A stretch of 64,000 nt of DNA from Neoceratodus forsteri (lineage: Eukaryota > Chordata > Ceratodontiformes > Ceratodontidae): positions 485,225,501 to 485,289,500 of the forward strand of contig CM057459.1 of assembly GCA_016271365.2 (NCBI GenBank). Reading direction: 5' to 3'. The notes under the pieces were generated by a model that saw only the letters and a program-made list of their open reading frames with translations, did no database searches and was not told where the DNA came from. A program made the translations under genes and the position numbers. Each line of letters begins with the position of its first letter. Within the stretch, counting starts at the first letter, position 1. Shown here in pieces: positions 34,641 through 45,580 of the stretch.

Positions 34641-35178
34641 AAGACAAGTTTCATAGGAAATGGGACGCCCGCCTTTTGTCACACCTATGCTCAGTTCCAC
34701 CTTCCCCACCCAACAACCCCCCCTCTAGCAGAGAATATGCTATGATGCCTGCTCCATTATAATAACGTGCTGTAATATACCCTATGCACCCCTGCCCTAT
34801 GTCACTCACTGCTACTGGAGGATAGCTGCACGTTACTCATATCTATTTACTTCTCTCCTTTAATTTGGAATACTTCTACTGGTTTATTTCTCCTAATTTT
34901 AGCCAGTCCTGGTTATTAAAGTTGTAATGTCTGTTATCCTTTCTCTTTTGAACATGGTTGTACTACGTACATGTTATACTGGTGTGTATGAATCTGTTGA
35001 TTCTATACATTTTATCTGGTTTATGATACTTATTGGCATGTCAATTGTTAACTCATGGCCCTGCTGTGTTTTTCTTTCTCGGGGCCACTATTCATGGTTT
35101 GATGTTGCAGATATACTTAATTTGGAAAATCAATAAACTTTTTCATGTTAGAAAAAAAAAAGAAAGAAACCACAAAAG

Positions 35179-35500
35179 CAAACCGGCAAGTTTCTAGTTT
35201 CAGATCCTCCTCGTTTTTTTAGTTAAACTTGAACAAAAAAGGTTTTCATTTTGGTAATGGGGGGGGGGTTGCCCCTCTGTAACTGCACTCCCAGTGAACT
35301 GATTTCTGCAATATTTCCAAACCCAGAGATCCAGGTACTATCTCTGCATATTCCAGATTTCAAGTAAATCAACAGAACAGCGGCAAAGTTATTACTGTGC
35401 AAACATTAGGGTTTAACATTAAAGTGCTTACTCAGCCATAATATACAGGTACTACCATGCCTTTATAATAAAGCAGCACCAGCCAGGATACATATAGGAT
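35179..35500. other. No gene seen
   Basis: Sequence interrupted by the L1 insertion; contains a poly-G run near 35260-35268. No motif recognised. Confidence 0.45.
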
Positions 35501-35660
35501 AATGCCTAGGAAGTGGTTGTTAACCACGCTGTAATCACCTAGAGCAGTTGCCAGGACAATTAAGTAAACCTCGAGAGCACAGCTCGAGAGGTTTACAGTT
35601 GTCCTGGCAACCACGAGAGGTGATTACCTCCGTGGTTAACAACCACTTCCTAGGCATTTT
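35501..35660. mobile_element. 160-bp hairpin element (MITE-like)
   Basis: 35501-35578 (AATGCCTAGGAAGTGGTTGT...) is the inverted complement of 35582-35659 (...ACAACCACTTCCTAGGCATT) with only a few mismatches and almost no loop. No clear TSD. It lies 560 bases downstream (in gene sense) of the Crypton frame. Confidence 0.75.
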
Positions 35661-36218
35661 TCTTTATAGTGTATGGAATAAAAAAACATCCTCCCAGAAA
35701 AAACACAGCGTTGAGCCTGATAGAATGTTAAACTTACCATTACATTTATTGAAAACACTATGAACATGCAACTCATGGCAATGGATGACATTGCGACGTT
35801 TGCTTTTATTTAAAAAATCACTAAAGGGTTACTAAAAGAGTCAGTTACATGCAGCACATTTGCGGTGGGTCAGTTCTTGTCATGTGATGTGCGCGACGTA
35901 GACGTCTGCGACTTCAGTTCTTGATGTACATGGGTCAGACATGGAGGTTGTGGGAACAGCAGGAGGTAGGCCTGGGGAGATAAAATAAGCAGAAAATTGA
36001 GCTTTTTACTGATTTTACATTTAATATATTAACTAAGAAGGTTCTTTTGGTGTCGATGTGCCTGATACTTACTAAGATTAATGGGAGGAGTCACTGACAC
36101 TGCGATTCTTCTACGGTTTGCTTGCCGTAGTAGTTGTTATTCACTATTACAGTGATTCCTTCTCAAAAGATTGAAGTTAACACCTAGGTCACTCAGTGGG
36201 TTTCTCTGCGGTGTGTGT

Positions 36219-37447
36219 TCATATTACTACAACTGGTTTGGGATGTGCACTGCTAGTGGAGGGCTGACTGTGGTCATTGCGAGTCTGACCTCCAAATATT
36301 TCTGAATTTCTCTTCTGCTTTGCATCACTGAGGAGAGAATAATTGTTTATTGATTGTAGTGAGCGGTGCCCCGACACTTGTTGAACTTCAGTCGGGGGCA
36401 TGTCATTGTCTACAAGACACTGGATTGCTGTTTTTCTTGTGGAGTGGTTAGTTATTCGCTTCTCACTTGGAAGTCCAGCTGCTGTTTTAATTACATGCAT
36501 TATGTTGTGAATCTTGTTCTCCCCTAGTGGCGTACGTCTAAACCAGAGGGATAGTACAGGCTTGAAATTAATGTTTGGCGTTAGGTAAAAGGGGCATCTG
36601 GATGTAGCAGGGTGTGGTCTGTGTGACTTGTACAACTTAGGCCCTGATGGGCCACCGCTCTGGATCGCATGGTTTCCATTACATTCTTGGCTTTACTGCC
36701 CTAATGTCTCTGGGATTCTCTCCAGTATGAGTTTTTGTCTGGCGCTCTGCATATTCTAGATATTCATTTGCATCACTGTCATGTAGGAGTGTTAGGTCTG
36801 ACCACCTTAGGCTATATTGTTCTGCTGTACGCAGTGCGTAATAAAGCCCATTGTTGAAAAAATAACATGTGTATCAAGGCAGTTGGGCTATGCAGGTCGA
36901 GTGTATGTGTTACATACAGTTTGTCGATGTCACTGGGAGACAGTGCGTCAGCCCTGTTCGGCTTGCTTCCCTTACCCTGTTTCTTTAAAAATTTTTGTTT
37001 TGCTGCCAATGTTTTAAGTGTTTCTATGAAATCCCCGGTGTTTCCACGGAACACAGAACGTCCGTAATTGTGCCGGCTCAAATATCTATCGACACTGCCA
37101 ATGATTCCCCTCAAAGTTCCTGGCTCGTATTCTGAGCCATCATTTCTTTTTATTTTATATAGGAACTCAGCAAGATGAAGATCAAGCTCAGTCACTGGAA
37201 TGGAAGTGATGGTGCGGACTTCCTGTATGTCTGCGCGGTAAGATTTAATCATGAGGATATCAGATGCAGTTTTCTTTGCAGTACGTTTATTCTCCTGATC
37301 ATCTATAAAGGCCTGTCTGTCTGATTGTGGGGGGGGGGGCTGTGCTGGTAGCCATCGCGACATATGCTGCGGTTGTTTACGGACTGAATGAGTGGGTTTG
37401 TTAACTTTTTGAATGTTAACCGATTGGCGTTCCATTTTTGGAATCAT
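36219..37447 (-). pseudogene. Crypton-type tyrosine recombinase (KIAA1958/DUF3504-like)
   Basis: Minus strand, start MIPKMERQSVN at 37447. The N-terminal part (LAEFLYKIKRNDGSEYEPGT, DRYLSRHNYGRSVF, KKQGKGSKPNRADALS) matches the SAM-like half of vertebrate Crypton and KIAA1958-type proteins. After a frameshift near 36830 comes ALRTAEQYSLRWSDL (first catalytic Arg), then ERQTKTHTGENPRD and a TAA near 36690. The last 138 codons carry HSTRK (H-x-x-R), SGHRSLQSINNYS with the likely nucleophilic Tyr, and end at 36219. All four catalytic positions can be read despite at least two breaks. Cryptons move by recombinase-mediated circular intermediates. A decayed KIAA1958-like host copy is less likely. 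Confidence 0.85.
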
Positions 37448-37470
37448 GTCAGCTGCTTTGTTCTCTTCTG

Positions 37471-37535
37471 TAATCCCATCGATGTGACGTCTCTATGCAA
37501 GGTTTACAGCATGTGACGTCACATTGATGGGATTA
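37471..37535. promoter_or_regulatory. 21-bp inverted repeat containing a CRE-like TGACGTCA, upstream of the recombinase
   Basis: TAATCCCATCGATGTGACGTC (37471-37490) pairs with 37515-37535 with one mismatch over a 24-base loop. The right arm contains the palindrome TGACGTCA, the binding site of CREB/ATF factors, and the left arm has TGACGTCT. It ends 24 bases from the recombinase start codon on the upstream side. It could be a promoter element or an element terminus; neither is proven. Confidence 0.4.
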
Positions 37536-38126
37536 TCAGGTTGTAATACTGCAGAAAACACAGGTTAATTGACTGTCTCCATACATTATAATGCAGTAAT
37601 ACTGCAGTATAACACAAAATGCTGCAGAATACTGCAAGGATTATAAATCACTTCTGTATTGTATCATAGAAATCAATGTTAGAGGATGCAATGCGCGAAG
37701 ACATCTTATACAGTCAAGAGGTCTTCATGCACTGCAGCCTCTGTGTACAGCCACATTTTTAGGTTTTTTTTTTGGTGAAAAAATGTTTCTATCTTAGATA
37801 TAACCACAGTGAAAAAATATGCATACCCTGTCCTGCAAAATAATCATTTAGACAACTGCCAGTCACAGAAAAGTACCTGTTGTTTTTCTGTATAGTATGC
37901 CTTCCTCTGTCTAACTTTTATTTAATAACCTTGTGAATCACACCCAATCAGTGATGGATCAGAGTTTACCAGAGGTGAGGGTAGTGGTGTCTGTCAAGCT
38001 GGGGTGGGAATTTGGCCAGCAGACTAGAATCTGTCGTAAGGAGGGAGGGAGGGAAAAAGTAGATGAAGTATCATTGATCTATTTAAACATCAGTTCCCTT
38101 TTAAGGGATATAGTGTGTCTTACTCT

Positions 38127-38171
<45 letters not shown>

Positions 38172-38425
38172 GCTTAATAAACAGTGAATAGTGTTTGTGA
38201 GATCTCTTGGCTAATCAAGAGCATCATCTAGTAACTCCATAGCGTTCCAGAACTGCTCAGCTTTTCATTGCAGTTCTCAAACACTAAGAAGTTACAAGAT
38301 GACACTCTTCATTAGCCAAAAGACATCTCACACTACTAGTAACAGTGTAATTCAGTGGCAATTAAGACCCTGTGTCATGCAATATTTTGTGACATGTCAT
38401 TTACTTCAAATTATTGTAATGCATC
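37536..38425. other. No gene seen; contains a GA microsatellite
   Basis: AT-rich, with several CTGCAG-containing phrases near 37540-37640 (AATACTGCAG repeated three times). No coding motif. Confidence 0.45.
38131..38168. repeat. (GA)n microsatellite
   Basis: Nineteen GA units. Confidence 0.97.
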
Positions 38426-40096
38426 ATGGCTGGCTCTGCCGTATATATCATATATAAAATATATGCAGAACACTGTCTCATCAAGGTAACTTCCGACATC
38501 CTCAATGCTATGGACAATGTCCTTGTCACTGTTGCAATATGTATTGACCTAACCCAGGCTTCTGACCTTGTCAGCCACAATCTTTTGCTCCAAATGCTGC
38601 TATCCACTGGTATCTCGACTCACTGTCCATAAACTGGTTTTTGAGCTACCTCACAGGCCGCACTCAATGCGTGAAATGGCTGTCCATACTTCCCCTTTTA
38701 GTGCCATAAAGGATGGTGTCCTTCAGGGGTCCATCTTAGGCACTCTTCTGTTCTCATTATTTATTAATGAGCTTCCTCAGAACTATGTTGGTACATCAGT
38801 CCAGATGTATGCTGACAACGCAATCCTGTACAGGTCCTCCTCTGACCCTGCTTCACTGAATCTCCAAGTACAGCAGGATTTCGGGAATCTCAAGGCATGG
38901 TTTCTAAACAATATCCTTGTGCTCAACACCAAGAAGACTAAATCTATGCTTGTCTATCTCCGGGCCCCTAAGCTAACTGATTCATTCCCCCCGGTGATTA
39001 ACTTCTCCTGTGGTGACCCTCTTGAATTAGTGCAATCCTTTAAATATCTGGGTATCACCTTAGACTCTAACCTCACTTTTGATACCCATGTCACAACCCT
39101 AGTGAAGAGCCTTCACCAGAAGCTAAGACTGCTGTACCACCTTCAGCTCTACCTAACTCCTTCCTCCCGCCTGGCCATAGCTTCCTCTTCCCTTCATCCT
39201 CTTATCACCTATGGAGCTGCTATTATCCATTCCTCCCAGGTGTTCCCTGTAGCCAGGCTCAGACAAACTTAACACAGGATAGCTCTCTTCGCCCTTGACA
39301 CTAATGCTAGGGAGTACCACAGCTCAGTCCTTGACTCTCTTGGCTGGCCTTCCCTTGAAGCTAGATTGCAGTACTCCACCCTATGTCTGACCTACAAACT
39401 AGTTCACACTTTCACTGCTCCCTGCCTCAAGACACTTATCCAATGAAAAACTGTGACAAGGTCATTAGAGTCGACTGGCATACCACTGCTCACAATCCCT
39501 AAACCCGCCTAGCAGTGGGCCAGAGTGCCTTCGCCTATTCTGTGCCCTCTCTCTGGAACTCACTTCCATCTGCCATCTTAACCTGCCCTTCTATAGATAT
39601 GTTCAAGCATTCTCTTAAATAAGGTGTATTTCTGAAAACTGAAATAAATAAATGAATTCCACCTTGCCTCCTCCCAGCTCTGCACCTGTTCCTTATCCAT
39701 AATTTAAGCTTTGTAGTGATTATTTGCACTACATTCAACTGTATTTACTACTTTTATACATGTTTACACTGTATCAATTGTATCCACTGAATAGGTGCCT
39801 TGTGCATATCCCTTTTCATTGCTATTTTCATTTTTGCTTTCTTTAAGTGATCTGTAACTAAATTCAATTATGCTCTATTTTATTTTCGTAGTTGGAACTG
39901 TCGTAAAAGCACTATTATACACTTATCTCATACGATTATCATTGCATTTCTGTACCTTACACGCTTATGCTGTTATCATTGGATTTCTGCATCTCCCTTT
40001 GTACCCTCCCCTAGAAAAGGGACATTCTGTCTCAGCGGGCTTACCCGGTTACCAAAATTCAAATAAATAAATAAGTAAATAAATAAATAAATAAAT
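38426..40096 (+). mobile_element. L2-clade LINE, 5'-truncated (RT motif A to 3' tail)
   Basis: Begins around RT motif A (CIDLTQASDLVSHNLL, where the expected K-A-F-D has become Q-A-S-D). It continues through GVLQGSILGTLLFSLFINEL, MYADNAILYR (YADD changed to YADN), FKYLGITLDSNLTFDTHV and a decayed C-terminal part near 39530. The 3' end is CCCTAGAAAAGGGACATTC, TACCCGGTTACCAAAATTC, then (AAAT)n. Two of the RT aspartate-region motifs are altered, so this copy could not have been active in its present form. Same subfamily as the tail at 7240-7325. Confidence 0.85.
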
Positions 40097-40413
40097 GTTC
40101 ATAGTCTTATTTAAACAATATGCATTCAGTTAATGGCTGTGCATGTAAATGAAATATATATACAGAAGTTTATTATCTCAACATCACTATCATAAAAGTA
40201 AATAAAACTGGATTCACATACTTGTGTCTGCTTTATTCCTTTATTTTATTTTTTTTCCTTTGTATGCTAATGGTGCCTGCTAAATAAAAAAAGAGAAATA
40301 AATAAAGAAATGTATGCTATGAATCCATTTTTTTCAGTTTCTCTTTAAGCCATAAATGTAAATGTGACTAATATCTCTATATTCAATCATACCCACTCTG
40401 TGGTCTATGGTAT
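40097..40413. other. No gene seen
   Basis: AT-rich spacer between the L2 tail and a CR1 3' end. Confidence 0.5.
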
Positions 40414-41262
40414 TAGAAACATAGAAACATAGAAGTTGATGGCAGATAAGGACCGCAAGGCCCATCCAGTCTGCCCATTTCTTTTTCTACCTTATAAATG
40501 TGCCATCGTCCTTTGCTCTGTCAGTGGTCTATCTATTCATAGTCATCTGTATTGCTCCCTTATGCCTATCCCATGCCTGTTTGAAGCCCTGCACTGTATT
40601 CATAGCCACCACTTTCTGAGGTAGGCCGTTCCATGCATCCACCACCCTTTCTGTGAAAAAGAATTTCCTCACATTCCCCCCTTAATCATCCTCCCTCTAA
40701 TCTCATGCTGTGGCATCTTATCCAGCTATTTTTCTTATATTTAAACATGTTAGACTCTTTCACCTTGTTAATGCCCTTAAGATGTTTGAATGTCTCGATC
40801 ATATCACCTCTCTCCCTCCTTTGCTCAAGGGTATACATATTGAGCTCCATTAATCTGTCCTCATATGTCTTCTGATGCAGTCCCTGCACCATTTTGGTTG
40901 CCCTTCTCTGGACTGCCTCAATTTGGTTAATGTCCTTGTGAAGGTGTGGCCTCCAGCATTGCATGCAGTACTCCAGATGGGGCCTAACCAGTGTCTTGTA
41001 AAGAGGGAGTATTACCTCCCTCTTACCACTTGTGATAGCCCTACTAATACACCCTAACATCCCCCTAACCTTACCTACTGCTTTAGAGGTCTGCTTGGAT
41101 GATTTCAGGTCATCGGTGATGATGATGCCCAAGTCTCTTTCTTCCTTTGTGACTGCCAGCAACTCCCCTCCCAGCCTATAGGTGGCTTCAGGGGTTTCTT
41201 TTCCCTATGTGCATGATCTTGCACTTCTTTGCATTAAATCCTTCTGTAAATACTGACTGTCT
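40414..41262 (-). mobile_element. CR1 LINE, 5'-truncated copy
   Basis: Minus strand 41162-40686 is an almost uninterrupted 158-codon frame: EERDLGIIITDDLKSSKQ, LVRPHLEYCMQCWRPH, LNMYTLEQRRERGDMIETFK. The WNGLP-like region follows near 40640 and the 3' UTR signature (GGCCTTGCGGTCCTTATCTG) near 40450. The long open frame suggests it is among the younger CR1 copies here. Confidence 0.88.
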
Positions 41263-41469
41263 TTATGACATAAACTATCTCTTTTTTTTATGTATCTTTT
41301 TATTATATACTTGTAGTGTCCATAGTATAAGCATACTTTACTTTCCATGTCTCTCTCAGTTTCATTTTAATATATTTCTTCTTTCTCACTGTGACAATAA
41401 AAAAATATGTGCTTAGTTTCTCTATCAGTTTTTGTTTGTTGTTAGCATCATCAGAATACTATATATGAA
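41263..41469. other. Short noncoding spacer
   Basis: AT-rich; nothing recognised. Confidence 0.4.
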
Positions 41470-41529
41470 CTTACAAAATTGCCAGCAGAAACAGGCCTCA
41501 CGGTCTATCAAGTCTGCTCAAGTGTGCAG

Positions 41530-44170
41530 CTAGCACCTCATCACACAGCTACACCTCCTGCCCCCCTTTTCCCAGTATCCCTTCTCCTTACCCTGTCCCA
41601 ACCCCTCTTGAAACTTCCCGCCATCTTATAGGACACTATCTCGTCTGATAAGGTGTTCCATTTGTCCACCACTCTTTCAGTGAAAAAATGTCTCCTCATC
41701 TCCCTCCTGAATCTTCTCCCCTTCAATCTCAGTCCATTGCCTCTTGTGTCCCTTCCCTTTCTCATCTGAAAAATTCCTTCTGTGTTGGTCTTGTTTATCC
41801 CTTTTAGATACTTAAAGGTCTCAATCATATCCCCCATTCCTCCTCTCCTCCAGTTAACACATATTCAACTCTCCCAGCCTGTCCTAGGAAGGGCTTGCTG
41901 TCTTATCTCTGGATTATTTTTGTGGCTCTTTGCTGCACCCCCTCCAGCAATCTGATGCCCTTCTTCAGGAATTGGCACCAGTACTGCATGCAGTACTCCA
42001 GGTGGGGCCTGACCAATGACCTATGCAGTGACAGGATAACCTCCCTCCTTCTGGAGGAGATCCCTCTTGCAATACACCCCAGCATTTTGTTGGCTTTTGC
42101 TGCCACCTTCCTGCACTGAGCAGAGCTGTTCATACTCCATGATCACTCCTAGGTTCTTCTCCTCTATGGAGCTCCCCAACTGTACCCAATTCAAGTGGTA
42201 ATCCCTCCCCAGTTCCTGGCTCAGAAGTGCAGAACCTTGCACTTCTTGGCATTGAACCCCAACTGCCATGTTTTCGCCCACTCCTACAGCTTAGTCAGGT
42301 TCTACTGCAACCCCTTTCACCTCTCTGCATCATCAACCACAGCTCTCATCTTGATATCATCTGCAAACAGATTGATCTTGCTCTGGATCCTGTGTGAGAT
42401 ATCTGCAATAAAAATCCCAAACAGCACCAGTCCCAGTACAGACCCCTGTGGTACCCTGCTCATCACTGCTCTCAGTGATGAGAGGTCCCTGTACCACCCT
42501 TTGCTGCCTTTCCTTTAGCCAGTTTGTAATCCATTTCACCATTTTTTGCCCTGCCACCACATGTTCCAATCCTGCCCCCCAACATGCCATGCGGCACTGA
42601 ATCAACGGCCTTGCTGAAGTCTAAATACTGTACAGGACATCCACTGCATGGTACTTGTCCAGTTCCCACATCACCCAGTCATAGTACTCTACAAGGTTTG
42701 TCTGGCAGGATCTACCCACTACAAACCCATGCTGTTGACCATCCTGGAGACTGTTTTCCTCCAAGAAGCTCACTAGCCTCTCTTTTAGGATGGGCTCCAT
42801 GAGCTTTCCCACAAACAATGTGAGGTTCACTGGCCTATAGTTTTCTGGTTCATTCTTTGGATCACTTTTGTGGATGGGCACCACTTGAGCCATTCTCCAG
42901 TCCTGTGATACACATCCCGTGTCTAGGGAGGTATTGAACAGGTCAGCCAGTGGCCCCACCAGGACCTTTGCCAACTCCTTTAGTTCTCTAGGGTGAACAC
43001 CATCAGGTCCAGGTGCTTTGTTCACCATTAATGATCTCAACCCATCTAGTACCCTGCTCTCTGTAATCCTCACCAGCTGATCCTTACTCCTTCTTCTCTC
43101 TCTGATGTAGAGGAGGAAGTCTTTTTCTCCACTTTTGATTCCCTGCACCAGTCTCAGCTCCCTGGATGCCTTGGCCGCCCTGACCAGCCTGGTAACCTCC
43201 CTGGACTTCCCCATGTACGTATCCTTATCTTCACCCCTCCCCGATTACCTGTACTTTTGAAATGCTGCCCTCTTGGCCCTTATCCCTTCCATAACCTCCT
43301 GTGTCAGCCAACTGGGTTTCTTTGCCCTTCCCTTCTTGCTTTTCTTCCTAGTGGAAGACTCCATAGCCTCTGCCAGCCCTTCCTTTATGACGTCCCATTT
43401 ATGGACTGCATCCATGCATGGTTGCATACCTGCTAAGTGCCTGCCCAAAATTTCCCCCATTTTCTTAATGTCCGCCCCTAAACTCAATTACCCTTGTACC
43501 CATGTCCTCTGTTTCCCTCCCCATGTTGAACGTGAACCACACCAAATAGTGGTCACTCCCAGCCAGTGGTTCCTCCACTTCCAGATTCCTTACAGCTTCC
43601 CAGTTATCGAGTACAAGGTCAAGAGTCCTTTCTAACCGAGTCGGCAAATAGATCAACTGTGTCAGGAAGCTGTCTGAAATTCTTCTAACAGGACCCCCTC
43701 CCTTGCACTCGTGGTGGATGGGGTGCATCACTCCATTCCACTCCTGGTAGGGAGAAGTCCCCCACCACCACTGTGCTTCCCTTCCTGCAGACCCTCCTTA
43801 TATGTTCAGCTAATTCCCTATCCAGATTACTCCCCTGAGCTGATGGCATGTCCACCACCCCCATCCTCAGTGTCCTATTCTTTGCATCTTGGAACTTCAT
43901 CCGTAGTGCTTCTTTCCTCCCCTCCTCCCCTTCCTCTCTTATGCAGTTTATCCCCTCCCTTACATAGATTGCCACTCCCTCCCATTCCCCTTAGCCCTAT
44001 CCTTTCTGAATAACCTGAACTGCGGGATCATCATATCCCAGTCTAGGTACTGGGTGGCCCAGTTTCCATGATGGCCACAATGTCCACTCCCTCCACCACC
44101 AAGAGAGCCTGTAACTCCACTGTTCTATTCCTTAGGCTTCTTGCATTCAGTGAGACCACCCTCCAGCCTG
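41530..44170 (-). pseudogene. CR1 ORF2 (APE endonuclease and reverse transcriptase), frameshifted
   Basis: Minus strand. EN begins SLNARSLRNRTVELQALL near 44165, with VVVGDFSLPGVEW near 43760 and LAGSDHYLVWF near 43545. RT: a long open frame 43214-42621 carries VNKAPGPDGVHPRELK, NYRPVNLTLFVGKLMEP and QHGFVVGRSCQTNLVEYYDW, followed by YLDFSKAVDSVPHGML near 42610. INLFADDIKM lies near 42370, where both catalytic aspartates are kept. The C-terminal part reads RPHLEYCMQYW near 41990 and FFTERVVDKWNTLSDE near 41650. Several frameshifts separate these pieces. Confidence 0.85.
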
Positions 44171-44239
44171 TCCCCTCCCTTTCCCTACCCCTATTCTTCC
44201 CCCCCCCTTTATCCCTACCTGTGCCACTTCACCACTGCC

Positions 44240-45560
44240 ATTACCCATAACTGGGGGGGTGAGCTCACTAGGCTCCCCTTTCTGGACCCATTTCCTATCA
44301 GTGGCCCCCTTACCACCCTGCCTACTAGTTTAAATCCACCTTTGCTGATATATACCCCTCTATTCCCCAATTTGGTACTCCCTTCCCCTCCCTACTCAAA
44401 TGTAACCTGTACCCTGCATATAGGTCACTATTGCCCCAGGTCCTGCCCCAGTCTGACACTAACCTATACTCTCTGGTGTGGCACCAATCCTTCAGCCACT
44501 CATTGAACTCATCTATTCTTTGTTTCCTCACTGTACTCACACATGGTACCAGGAGTACCTCAGAGAATGCCACCAACTCCCCCCACCACCTCCTCACACT
44601 GCTTAACCAAATCCTCGAACCTCCCCTTTACAACCTCGATCGTCTCCCCTGCCAAGTTGTTTGTACCAACATGCATCACTATGTGAGGTTTCTCCCTCCT
44701 CTTCCGTGCACACTTGAGAAGTGCCTGCCCCCCCTTCCCGTGGTCAATCCCGGAATAGCCTTGACCCAGATACAACTGTGCCTTTCTCTCCTTCCACCCC
44801 ATCTGACCCCTTTCAGTATAAAATCCCCCAGTACTAGTACCTCCCTTCTTCTTGTCCCGTACCCCCTCCTCCTATTTTCCCTGTCCACATTTCCAAAGTC
44901 CACACTGCCCTGCCCCTTATTACCTCTGCTGCACTATTTGTGGCTCCTACATCTCTTCCACCCCGTTTCCACTTCTCCCTCTGCCACAACCATGCTCTTC
45001 CCCTCTCCCCTTCTTTCTTTCCCAGCCTGACTCCTGACTTCTGGGCCTTCACTACCCTTCTCTTCCCCCCCCCATGATCTCTGACACCTCCACTACCACC
45101 TCCAGTGCCAACACTGAAAATCTATTACTTACTACCCCTGCAGTGGTGCCCATCTCCTCCTTCCCCCCTGCCCTTACCCTTTCCTCCACTTACTGCCCCT
45201 CTGCTGTCCTTACCTCCATCCCCACTCCCCTCGTCCTCACTGGAATTAGCCCTGCTGTTCCTCTTCTGCTTCTCCCAGCTACTCCTCTCCAGGGTCCCTC
45301 CTGTCCCAGCCCCACCCTCCCTCACCCTCTCCAGCTCCCTCCAGAGCCCCTGTACCTCATCTTCCAGTCTGCCCAGCCTTTAACAAATTGGGCAACCCCC
45401 CAGTTTCCAAAGTATATTCATCAAAACAGCTGCCCCACAACCATTGCACCCCTCTATCCTCCCTGTGCCTGCCACCCTCACTTCAAGGTGCCCCCATTCC
45501 ATGCACTATTCTGATGTCTCCAGCCACCCTTATTCGAGACCCTCCACCCCCCAATGTGAT
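44240..45560 (-). pseudogene. CR1 ORF1 (zinc-finger-like region plus GDSL/SGNH-type esterase)
   Basis: Minus strand. Near 45460-45380 a CNGCG...CPIC pattern suggests the PHD/zinc-finger region of CR1 ORF1, followed by a leucine/charge-rich stretch (LEDEVQGLWRELERVREGG) and an acidic linker. The esterase begins near 44850 with EVLVLGDFILKGV; family members read GDS with the serine as nucleophile, but here the codon at 44820-44822 gives Phe. Block III VMHVGTNN is near 44680, and the C-terminal LHLSREG block near 44380. ORF1 esterases are thought to help RNP or membrane interactions of CR1. Frame changes at about 44600 and 44900. Confidence 0.75.
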
Positions 45561-45580
45561 CCCCCTATAATGTCCCATTT

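Larger units (their letters stand above)
27554..35164 (+). mobile_element. Full-length L1-type LINE (7.6 kb) with 14-bp TSDs
   Basis: The element begins with GGGGGGCGTGGTCTGGATGG, a start typical of L1 5' UTRs, and ends in an A-rich tail near 35150-35164. Identical 14-bp repeats AGAAACCACAAAAG flank it at 27540-27553 and 35165-35178. In order: ~420-bp 5' UTR, ORF1 (27974 onward), an unusually long 2.1-kb inter-ORF segment, ORF2 (30891-34640) and a 3' UTR. Several stops make it inactive, yet the ends and TSDs are intact, so it is a full-length insertion rather than a truncated one. Confidence 0.9.
41470..45580 (-). mobile_element. Nearly full-length CR1 LINE with ORF1 and ORF2
   Basis: The minus strand shows the whole CR1 plan: ORF1 with a zinc-finger-like region and an esterase domain, then ORF2 with APE endonuclease and RT, then a 3' UTR whose end (GGCCTCACGGTCTATCAAGT on the plus strand) marks a different subfamily from the copy at 40.4 kb. 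At 4.1 kb it approaches the length of complete vertebrate CR1s. Both ORFs contain frameshifts. The 5' end is not sharply defined. Confidence 0.88.

Noticed and set aside
36219..37447. A functional KIAA1958-like host gene
   Set aside because: The frame is broken by a frameshift and a stop, and lies in a repeat field without visible exons, so a Crypton relic is simpler.
37933..38187. An 84-codon frame ending in alternating Arg-Glu
   Set aside because: The Arg-Glu run is just the (GA)n microsatellite being read through.
44431..45514. Long Pro/Ser/Leu-rich plus-strand open frames
   Set aside because: They are the complement of the CR1 ORF1, and their composition reflects the purine-rich coding strand.
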